From NCBI GenBank assembly GCA_016794365.1, contig JAEUKB010000028.1, forward strand, positions 214,823-278,822: 64,000 nucleotides of DNA, given 5' to 3'. Every line of letters starts with the position of its first letter. Positions within the stretch are counted from its first letter, which is position 1. The notes below the pieces were generated by a model. The model searched no databases, was not told where the DNA came from, and saw nothing but the letters and a program-made list of their open reading frames with translations. The translations under genes and the position numbers were made by a program. This stretch comes from Myxococcales bacterium (GTDB lineage: Bacteria > Myxococcota_A > Polyangia > Palsa-1104 > JAEUJZ01). Positions 25,170-35,198 of this stretch are shown here, one piece after another.

Positions 25170-26168
25170 TCAGCGCTCGGTGTGGAAGCTGCTGAGCAGA
25201 CGAATGTAGTTGGCGCGCTCGTACGCGGCGGGACTCGGCGACCGTGCGTGGTTCATGCTGCCGCGAAGCTGCGCGATCGAGCTGTACTCATGCTGCACAA
25301 GCCAGTGCGTCATCTCGTCGAGGATCTTGCGAAGCTGCTGCGGTCCGTGTCGAAGCAGCGTCGAAACCATCTGCACGGCGTGCGCGCCCGCCATCAGCGC
25401 TTTGATCGCATCCGTCGCACAGTGAACACCGCCCGAGCAGGCCAGCGACAGCTCAGTGCGCGGAGAAACAATCGCGAGCCAGCGCAGTCGCAGCAGCAGC
25501 TCCGACGAGTCGGACAGGTGCAGCTCGAGCTGATTTTCCAGCGCTTCAATGTCGATGTCAGGCTGATAAAAGCGATTGAACAGGACCACGCCGCGCGCGC
25601 CGGTCTTGGCAATGTCAGCGACGAAGTGCGGCAGGCTGGTGTAAAACGGCGACAGCTTCACAGCGACGGGAATCTTCACACTACTTTGCACCTGCGTGAT
25701 GATCTGAAGCTGCGCTTGCTCGATGTCCGACGCGCTCTGCAAAGGTGACGACGGCAGAGAATACAGGTTTAGCTCCAGCGCCGACGCACCGGCTTGTTCC
25801 AGCTGCTGCGCGTAATCGAGCCAGCCTCCGAGCGTGGTCCCGTTGAGCGAAGCAATCACCGGCACCGACACCGCGTCGCGAATCCGTCGAAGCTGATTCA
25901 GATACGCTTCCGCTCGCAGCGCAAACACATCTGTCGAAGGAAAATAGCTCGTGGCTTCGGCATAAAAGTCCGAGTGCCCGTCGAGATGTTTCAGCGCAGC
26001 CAGCGACTCTTGCTGAAGCTGCTCCTCGAACAGAGAGCGCATCACCACCGCAGCTGCGCCCGCATCGACCAGCTTCTTGACGGAGTCCAGCTCATCAGCC
26101 AGCGGCGACGCACCGACGATGAGCGGATGGGAAAGCGAAAGACCCAGATAGCTTGTCGAAAGGTTCAT
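25170..26168 (-). CDS. Dihydroorotate dehydrogenase-like FMN protein
   Basis: A 332-residue TIM barrel starting LSTSYLGLSLSHPLIVGASP (class 1 DHOD-like FMN fold), with VPVIASLNGTTLGGWLDYA, ALELNLYSLPS, IPVAVKLSPFYTSL and LACSGGVHCATDAIKALMAG (phosphate-binding region). The class 1 catalytic Cys loop is not obvious, so pyrimidine synthesis is not the likely role. Similar DHOD-like genes often sit beside nifJ and are thought to serve redox functions. The start overlaps the nifJ stop by 4 bp (ATGA), meaning the two are made together. Confidence 0.85.
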   Translation of the reverse strand: MNLSTSYLGLSLSHPLIVGASPLADELDSVKKLVDAGAAAVVMRSLFEEQLQQESLAALKHLDGHSDFYAEATSYFPSTDVFALRAEAYLNQLRRIRDAVSVPVIASLNGTTLGGWLDYAQQLEQAGASALELNLYSLPSSPLQSASDIEQAQLQIITQVQSSVKIPVAVKLSPFYTSLPHFVADIAKTGARGVVLFNRFYQPDIDIEALENQLELHLSDSSELLLRLRWLAIVSPRTELSLACSGGVHCATDAIKALMAGAHAVQMVSTLLRHGPQQLRKILDEMTHWLVQHEYSSIAQLRGSMNHARSPSPAAYERANYIRLLSSFHTER

Positions 26169-29100
26169 GGCTTGGAACTCCCCGACGGGACCGATGGCAG
26201 TGAAGACGAAGCAGCGCTGTCGTGACTTCCGTCGAGCGGCCCGACGCGCAGGCTCTGCAAGTGTTCGTACATCGCACGTCGCATGGCCACATCGCGCTCG
26301 GCGGCTTTGACCAGCTCGCGATAGCGCTGCGGATCGGCCAGCTCGACCATGCGGAACCGACCTTCGCCCGCCATGTACTTTTGCACCGAGGTCTTGCCCG
26401 GCGCTGAGTCCAGCTTAAGCGGCGCTTCCCCCGCGTCCAGCCGTCGCGGATCGAAGCGATACAGCGGCCACACGCCCGAATCCACCGCCAGTCGCTGCTG
26501 CTCGGCCCCAAGCTGCAAGTCGTAGCCATGCGCAATGCAGTGACTGTACGCGATGATGAGCGACGGACCCGGAAAGCTCTCGGCCTCGACAAACGCTTTG
26601 ACCGTGTGCGCGTCTTTGGCCCCGAGCGCCACGCGCGCGACGTAGACGTGTCCGTACATCATCGCCAGCATCCCGAGGTCTTTCTTCGGTAGCTCTTTGC
26701 CCGCCGCTGCGAACTTGGCCGCCGCGCCAATCGGCGTTGCCTTCGACTGCTGTCCGCCGGTGTTTGAGTACACCTCGGTATCGAGCACCAGCAAGTTCAC
26801 ATCCTGTCCCGACAGCAGCACATGATCGAGCCCACCGAAGCCAATGTCATAGGCCCAGCCGTCACCACCGACGATCCAGACGCTCTTTTTGACCAAGTAA
26901 TCCGCGAGCGACGACAAAAGCTTCGCTTCGGGACGATCGATCCGCGCCAGCCGACTTCGCAGCAGCACCACACGCTCGCGCTGATCGAAAATCGCCGCTT
27001 CGGTGTCCTGTGAGGCCTGCAAAAGTCCTGTCACAAGCTCGTCGGACAGCTCGGATGAAAGGCTACGTAACAAGCTCTGGGCATAGCGACTGTGCGCATC
27101 GACGGACAGACGGAAGCCCAGCCCAAACTCCGCGTTGTCTTCAAACAGCGAGTTCGCCCACGCCGGACCGCGACCGTTGCGATCCGTCGTCCACGGCGTC
27201 GTCGGCAGGTTTCCGCCGTAAATCGACGAGCAGCCCGTCGCATTCGCCACCATCAGCCTGTCTCCGAAGAGCTGCGTCAGGAGCTTCAGATACGGCGTCT
27301 CGCCACAGCCTGCGCACGCACCCGAAAACTCAAACAGCGGTGTCAAAAGCTGACTGCCTTTGACATCCAGGTGTACCGTCTTCCGATCCGGCGGCGGCAG
27401 CGTCTGGAAATACTCGAACGTCTGACGCTCGACGGGCTTTATCGGCTCGGCGGGCACCATATCGATCGCTTTGTGTCGCGGATTGCTCTTGTCTTTGGCC
27501 GGACAAAACTGCACGCACAGCCCACAGCCGGTACAGTCGTCGGGAGCCACCTGAACGCGAAACTTTGTCCCCGGTGCAGCGTCGCGATCTTTCCAGTCCA
27601 TCGCCACAAAGCCCGCCGGAGCATGGTCGAGCTGCTGCGCCGAAAACGTCGCCGTCCGAATCGCCGCGTGCGGACAGATCACCGCGCACTTGCCGCACTG
27701 GATGCAGACCTCGGGATCCCACGACGGAATCTGCAACGCCAGGCTGCGCCGGTCATACACCGACGTTCCGAGCGGCCAGGTTCCATCGACGGGAAACGCG
27801 CTCACCGGGAGCAGATCCCCGTGTCCCGCCAGCATCAGCGCCGTCACGCGCTTGACGAAATCGGGTGCGCTCGACGAAACCAGCGCGGGACGAGCACGCT
27901 GGGACAGCTCTGCTTGCGCAATCGGCACTTCAAACAGGTTTTCGAGCGTCCGATCGATCGCCGCCAGGTTGCGTCGCACCACCTCGGCTCCGCGCTTTCC
28001 GTACGACTTCTGCGCCGCTTGCCGAATCTTTTCGATCGCCAGCTCTTTGGGCAGCACACCCGACAGCGCAAAAAAGCAGGTCTGCATCACCGTGCTGATC
28101 ATCTTGCCGAGCCCCGCTTCCTCGGCGACACGCTGCGCATCGATCACAAACAGACGCAGCTTGCGCTCGATCAGGATCGACAGCACCTCACGCGGGAGCA
28201 GCGCCAGCACGCGCTCTTTGGGCCATGGCGCGTTCAGCAGCACCGTCGCACCTTCTTCGGCCAGCTCGACGATTTCAAATCGATCAAGGAGCTGCGGCTG
28301 ATGACAGGCCACAAAGCTCGCGCGCTGAATCTTGTACGACGAACGAATGGGACTGGGTCCAAACCGCAGGTGCGACACTGTCACAGCGCCCGCTTTGCGC
28401 GAGTCATAGACGAAGTAACCCTGCGCAAAGTGATCCGTCTGTTCGCCGATGATCTTGATCGTGTTCTTGTTGCTTCCGACGGTGCCGTCCGATCCCAGCC
28501 CGAAAAAGACCGCGCGCACCACGTCGGAAGGCTCGCTCCAAACAAACTCGTCATACGGCAGTGAGCGTCGTCCCACGTCGTCGTTGATGCCGATCAAGAC
28601 ATGTCGTCGCGGCTTCGCCTGCAAAAGCTCCGCAAAGATCGCCAGCACCATCTGTGGAGTGAACTCTTTCGACGACAGTCCGTAGCGTCCGGCGATGATC
28701 TTGGGAAGCGTGTGAAGCAGACCATCATCCACCGCTTCGGTCAGCGCCGTCACCACGTCGAGATAGAGCGGATCTCCGACGGCACCCGGTTCCTTCGTTC
28801 GATCGAGCACCGCCAGCGCACGCACCGTCTTCGGCAGCGCCGCGACAAAGTCCTGCGTCACCCACGGACGAAACAGCCGAACTTTGAGCACACCGACGCG
28901 TACATCTTGCGAAACCAAGCGCTCGACGACCTCATGAACGCACTCTGCCGACGAGCCCATCGTCACGATCACGCGCTCAGCCTCGGGATGTCCCACGTAG
29001 TCAAACAGCCGATAGCGTCGTCCGGTCAGCTTCGCAAACTGATCCAAGCTCTGACGGAGCAGCGACGGAAACGCATCGTAGAACGGCTGGCCAGCTTCAC

Positions 29101-29779
29101 GCGCTTGAAAGAACGTATCGGGATTCTGCGCCGTCCCACGCAGCACCGGACGATCGGGCAGCAGCGCACGCTGTCGCAGCGACGCGAGTGATTCGGGATC
29201 GATGAGCGCACGCAGCGTCTCATCGTCGAGCGGCTCAATCTTGGCAATCTCATGCGAGGTCCGAAAGCCGTCAAAAAAGTGCAGGATCGGAATCCGACTG
29301 CGCAGCGTCGTGGCATGCGCAATCGCCGCGAAGTCCTGCGCTTCTTGCACCGATCCCGACGAAAGCAGCGCAAACCCCGTCGTCCGACACGTCATCACGT
29401 CGGAGTGATCGCAAAAGATCGACAGCGCATGCGTTGCCACCGTGCGAGCCGCGACGTGGAGCACCATCGGCAAAAGCTCTCCGGCGATCTTGAGCATGTT
29501 CGGAATCATCAGGAGCAGACCCTGCGACGCGGTAAACGTCGTCGCCAGCGATCCAGCTTGCAGCGCGCCGTGGACCGCAGCGATGGCTCCTGCTTCCGAC
29601 TGCATCTCGACGACACGCGGCACTTCGCCCCACAGATTTTTGTGACCGTGCGTAGACCACTCGTCGGACAACTCACCCATCGCAGAGGCTGGTGTGATCG
29701 GATAAATCGCGATCACTTCGCTCAGCGAATGGGCAACCCGAGCGACGGCTTCGTTGGCATCGAGCGTGATTGCGGACAT
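26165..29779 (-). CDS. nifJ: Pyruvate:ferredoxin (flavodoxin) oxidoreductase
   Basis: A 1204-residue single-chain PFOR with all domains in order: pyruvate-binding domain I (AIYPITPASAMGELSDEW), domain II/III with the gamma-like region, two [4Fe-4S] motifs (CIQCGKCAVICP near 691, CTGCGLCVQFCP near 747), and the TPP domain with SGACAGCGETPY near 820 (proximal cluster Cys) and GGDGWAYDIGFGGLDHVLLS near 970. It oxidises pyruvate with CoA to acetyl-CoA and CO2, reducing ferredoxin. The start at ATG 29779 has GGGAGG just upstream. A 2[4Fe-4S] ferredoxin gene lies immediately upstream and the DHOD-like gene overlaps downstream, so this looks like an electron-transfer module. Confidence 0.97.
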   Translation of the reverse strand: MSAITLDANEAVARVAHSLSEVIAIYPITPASAMGELSDEWSTHGHKNLWGEVPRVVEMQSEAGAIAAVHGALQAGSLATTFTASQGLLLMIPNMLKIAGELLPMVLHVAARTVATHALSIFCDHSDVMTCRTTGFALLSSGSVQEAQDFAAIAHATTLRSRIPILHFFDGFRTSHEIAKIEPLDDETLRALIDPESLASLRQRALLPDRPVLRGTAQNPDTFFQAREAGQPFYDAFPSLLRQSLDQFAKLTGRRYRLFDYVGHPEAERVIVTMGSSAECVHEVVERLVSQDVRVGVLKVRLFRPWVTQDFVAALPKTVRALAVLDRTKEPGAVGDPLYLDVVTALTEAVDDGLLHTLPKIIAGRYGLSSKEFTPQMVLAIFAELLQAKPRRHVLIGINDDVGRRSLPYDEFVWSEPSDVVRAVFFGLGSDGTVGSNKNTIKIIGEQTDHFAQGYFVYDSRKAGAVTVSHLRFGPSPIRSSYKIQRASFVACHQPQLLDRFEIVELAEEGATVLLNAPWPKERVLALLPREVLSILIERKLRLFVIDAQRVAEEAGLGKMISTVMQTCFFALSGVLPKELAIEKIRQAAQKSYGKRGAEVVRRNLAAIDRTLENLFEVPIAQAELSQRARPALVSSSAPDFVKRVTALMLAGHGDLLPVSAFPVDGTWPLGTSVYDRRSLALQIPSWDPEVCIQCGKCAVICPHAAIRTATFSAQQLDHAPAGFVAMDWKDRDAAPGTKFRVQVAPDDCTGCGLCVQFCPAKDKSNPRHKAIDMVPAEPIKPVERQTFEYFQTLPPPDRKTVHLDVKGSQLLTPLFEFSGACAGCGETPYLKLLTQLFGDRLMVANATGCSSIYGGNLPTTPWTTDRNGRGPAWANSLFEDNAEFGLGFRLSVDAHSRYAQSLLRSLSSELSDELVTGLLQASQDTEAAIFDQRERVVLLRSRLARIDRPEAKLLSSLADYLVKKSVWIVGGDGWAYDIGFGGLDHVLLSGQDVNLLVLDTEVYSNTGGQQSKATPIGAAAKFAAAGKELPKKDLGMLAMMYGHVYVARVALGAKDAHTVKAFVEAESFPGPSLIIAYSHCIAHGYDLQLGAEQQRLAVDSGVWPLYRFDPRRLDAGEAPLKLDSAPGKTSVQKYMAGEGRFRMVELADPQRYRELVKAAERDVAMRRAMYEHLQSLRVGPLDGSHDSAASSSLPSVPSGSSKP

Positions 29780-29873
29780 GTTCCCTCCCGGCGCAGTCGA
29801 TGCTGCGACCGTGTCTCTCGACGAGAAACGAACTCTTTGGGAAGGATCTTACGAGGAGGCGAGCGGGCAGGAA

Positions 29874-29901
29874 AAGAAACTTTGCGCAGAAAATGCGCAA
29901 A
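29874..29901 (-). terminator. Terminator-like hairpin after the ferredoxin gene
   Basis: Perfect 8-bp stem TTTGCGCA/TGCGCAAA (29881-29888 and 29894-29901) with a 5-nt loop. Read on the minus strand it is followed by GTTTCTTTTC. It lies 16 bp past the ferredoxin stop and upstream of nifJ, so nifJ probably has its own promoter in 29780-29873. Confidence 0.55.
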
Positions 29902-29916
29902 TAGAAGAACGAGAGA

Positions 29917-30240
<324 letters not shown>

Positions 30241-30405
30241 TCAGGCTCCTTAAAAAACTTCGTCGGTGTTACCGGCTAGCTTGGTTTTTTACGTTACGGG
30301 CGTCCGGCGGTGGACGTCAACCGGATTTCTTGTCTCCACCGAAGGTCGGATCGTCGCCCAGAGTGTAGTGTTTTCGCACAGTTGCGCGATGAAGCGCTGC
30401 GCTCG

Positions 30406-31533
30406 TCACGAAGGCAGGCTGTTGTTCGCAAACGCTCGCTCGATAAACCAATAAAGCGACAGCAGCAGCAGCACAAGGCTTCCGCCCCGAACCAGCCAGG
30501 TCTGATGGCGATTCTGTCGCGACAGCCTCAGGAGCATCGGCAACAGCAGCGCCACCACCGCGAGCTGTCCCAGCTCGACACCGACGTTGAACGATAGCAG
30601 CGCGGACACAAAGCCGGTCTTGGGCAGTCCCAGCTCGCGCAGCACCTGTGCAAAGCCGAGCCCGTGAATCAGTCCGAACAAGAACGCATAGAGCGCTCGA
30701 CGAGTCACCGTCGGCCACAGCAGGTTTTCCACCGCAATCCAGCCAATCGACAGCGCGATCGCGGACTCGACGTAGCGACTCGGGATCTGAATCAGCGACA
30801 GCGCCGCCAAGACCAGCGTCAGCGAGTGCGCCACCGTAAACGCCGTCACCACCCGCAGCACAAATCCCAGCGCCCGTCGCAGAGACTCGCGCTGCCCGAG
30901 CGTTCCAGCCAGAAGGAGCAGGCCCACCAAAAACGCCAGGTGATCGTAGCCGGTGAAGATGTGCTCGATGCCCAGTCGCAGATGATCAAGCAGGTGATCG
31001 AAAAGCCCGCGCGGCTTTCCGAGCGTCAGCTCTCGTCGATCGTCACGAAACAGGTGCTCGCGGACTTCGCCGTCCGCTTCGATCTTGGCCAGCCCTTGAT
31101 GTCTCGCGTCGAGATCGAAGAACAAGCTGTAGTGAAGACGCGCCGATTGCAGCGCACGCGCACACTCAAACCGCAGCGAAGTGGCGACGAAAAATCCGCC
31201 CGAGCGCTCGGTCAGCTCGCTTCGCAGCAGTCGTCCCGGACAGCGCTGACCTTGATTTTCGACGCTCAGCTTCGATAGCAGATACTGCGCCAGTCGATCT
31301 TGCTGCTGCATCACTTCGTCGCGGGACATCGGACGCGAAGGCGGCAGCGCCAGCGCTTCATACAAGTCGTTGTTGGCGACGCGCAGCGTGACGGTGACCT
31401 GATAACGCTCGGGAACGACGTGAAGATAGACAACGCTCGACTGGTGAGCGAGCGCCCCAGACGGAAACAGCCAAGCGAGGGAACAGAGAAGGAAGAAGAA
31501 GCGAAAGAACCCGAGCCAAGCCAGTGCAGACAT
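30406..31533 (-). CDS. HupE/UreJ-family membrane protein with N-terminal extracytoplasmic domain
   Basis: A 375-residue protein. A signal-like segment (FFFLLCSLAWLFPSGALA) precedes a ~170-residue soluble region. Then comes the HupE/UreJ_2 membrane domain: LGIEHIFTGYDHLAFLVGLL, AFTVAHSLTLVLA, FGLIHGLGFAQVL and LLSFNVGVELGQLAV, whose His and Asp residues suit metal transport. The family is annotated for nickel or cobalt handling, but no hydrogenase or urease gene is nearby, so the substrate is open. It lies 21 bp after the ATPase-SLOG gene on the same strand and may share its transcript with fusA. Confidence 0.85.
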   Translation of the reverse strand: MSALAWLGFFRFFFLLCSLAWLFPSGALAHQSSVVYLHVVPERYQVTVTLRVANNDLYEALALPPSRPMSRDEVMQQQDRLAQYLLSKLSVENQGQRCPGRLLRSELTERSGGFFVATSLRFECARALQSARLHYSLFFDLDARHQGLAKIEADGEVREHLFRDDRRELTLGKPRGLFDHLLDHLRLGIEHIFTGYDHLAFLVGLLLLAGTLGQRESLRRALGFVLRVVTAFTVAHSLTLVLAALSLIQIPSRYVESAIALSIGWIAVENLLWPTVTRRALYAFLFGLIHGLGFAQVLRELGLPKTGFVSALLSFNVGVELGQLAVVALLLPMLLRLSRQNRHQTWLVRGGSLVLLLLSLYWFIERAFANNSLPS

Positions 31534-31554
31534 CGGGTTCTGAAGAAAGAGCGG

Positions 31555-32892
31555 TTACGCCTTGATCGGACCGGAGCGACCCGTACGGCTCGCACCGAAG
31601 CTGCTTGCGAACAGCTCGACGATGGCCGCACGTCCGTCATCGCTCAGGCTGCGGGTGCCAGTTCCGGTAAAGCGCGTGTGCGTAATCACCGGCTTGGATG
31701 CCTGCCACTGACGCGAAGTGTGGTTCCAGGTAAACCACGAGCGACGCTCTTGATCGTAGACGTGCAGCGGCTTGCCTTGGTGACGAGCCAGCTCTGCCGC
31801 CCAGCCGGTGCCGCCCTTGACGGTGTCGTCGCGCTGAATGACACCGATGATGAACACCTCTTGCGAGGAGTTGACCTGATGCCAAATGCTCTGAAGCACC
31901 TTACGCAGCGTCGGATTCTGGTGATACGGACGATGCATCGTCGCTGACACATAGGCCAGGCTGACATCACCGTCGCGTAGCTCTTCGCTGGTCAGCAGCC
32001 GCAGACCGCGCGTCCGCGCCACCGGATGACCCTCGAACGAGTAGTTCTCTTCCTTCAGACCGTAGCGCTCGGCACATGCACCGAACTCGGCTTCGGCCCC
32101 GATCGCACCGCCCGATAGCAGCGTGTACGCCGACGGAGGCAGATCACTCGCGGGAGCACTCGGCGCCCGATCATCGACCAGCCGCATCGTGTCGGGATGC
32201 AGGATGAGGTGCGTATCGCAGACCACGTCATTGTCATGATCTTTGAGCAGTCGAACCGACAGGTCCTTGTCCACCGGCTGGAGGAACACCACCAAGCTGA
32301 TCAGGCTCGCGAACCGATCACACGGCGGAGGCACCCGATCGGGCACATCCGGTCCGGTCTGGTGACGATGGGTCAGCGCCGTCATCCACAGCTCGACATT
32401 GAGCTGCTTTGCCAGCGCACGAAGCTCCGTGGCTTCTTCCAGCGTGGCCCGCGACCAGTCGAATGCATCGATCATGATCACGTCGGGAACAAACTGCGCG
32501 TGGGCCGACAGAAGCTCGACGGAGTGCTTGAGCTTGGCAATCGAAAACTCGTTGCCGCCACCGTGACCATGCAGGCTGTAGGCCTGAATGATGCGGTTTT
32601 TGTTGATCAGCTCTTGCGTCGCAGAAACGTCAGACAGGTCAGCCGTCTTCGCCAAGTCCTGAAACACCGCGTCGTACCAGCTCTTGACGTGGTCAACAGG
32701 CGAGTCCAGCGAGACGTGCAAAACCTTGCGGTCGCGCATCAGATCGTCCAGCGCGACGTGTACCAGGAAGGCCGTCTTGCCGACGCCAGCCCGGGCCATA
32801 GCCACACCCAATTTGCCTCTTCCGAGGCCACCGTGGCTCGATTTTTCAAGAATCCGTAGCGGGCTCCGTTCGTTCACATCTTTGCGATACAT
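31555..32892 (-). CDS. RecA-like ATPase fused to a SLOG-like Rossmann domain
   Basis: 445 residues. The N-terminal half is a P-loop ATPase of the RecA/KaiC kind: ARAGVGKT (residues 33-40) as Walker A, VIMIDAFDWSRATLEE (~139) as Walker B, and LWMTALTHRHQTG as a sensor-like strand. The C-terminal half (~250-400) has LLSGGAIGAEAEFGACAE, SFEGHPVARTRGLRLLT, SQEVFIIGVI and GGTGWAAELARHQGKPLHVY, consistent with the SLOG (LOG/DprA/YpsA-like) nucleotide-binding superfamily. No signal peptide or membrane segment. AGGAGG precedes ATG 32892. It sits 15 bp after fusA and 21 bp before the HupE-like gene. Function unknown; a nucleotide-sensing ATPase is the most I can infer. Confidence 0.7.
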   Translation of the reverse strand: MYRKDVNERSPLRILEKSSHGGLGRGKLGVAMARAGVGKTAFLVHVALDDLMRDRKVLHVSLDSPVDHVKSWYDAVFQDLAKTADLSDVSATQELINKNRIIQAYSLHGHGGGNEFSIAKLKHSVELLSAHAQFVPDVIMIDAFDWSRATLEEATELRALAKQLNVELWMTALTHRHQTGPDVPDRVPPPCDRFASLISLVVFLQPVDKDLSVRLLKDHDNDVVCDTHLILHPDTMRLVDDRAPSAPASDLPPSAYTLLSGGAIGAEAEFGACAERYGLKEENYSFEGHPVARTRGLRLLTSEELRDGDVSLAYVSATMHRPYHQNPTLRKVLQSIWHQVNSSQEVFIIGVIQRDDTVKGGTGWAAELARHQGKPLHVYDQERRSWFTWNHTSRQWQASKPVITHTRFTGTGTRSLSDDGRAAIVELFASSFGASRTGRSGPIKA

Positions 32893-32907
32893 GGGAAGGC
32901 CTCCTGG

Positions 32908-34998
<2,091 letters not shown>

Positions 34999-35198
34999 GA
35001 TGTTGGCTCCACAGGCCGCATCCAGACACAGGGATGGGCCGCAGGGATTTTCTTCGGAAGCAATTTAGACGCAAGTGAAAAATTCCCCATCGGCGCTGAC
35101 CAGCGTCCGTGATTTTGTTTCCGAGTCGCCTGACAATAGCGAAGAGCGCCCGTTTCGTTTCACTCGCGCCGATCTCCATGGCGTGCAAGGAGCGTCCC

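Noticed and set aside
27092..28564. Long open frame on the plus strand across nifJ
   Set aside because: It is Arg/His/Gln-rich and antisense to conserved NifJ domains, a composition typical of shadow frames in high-G+C genes.
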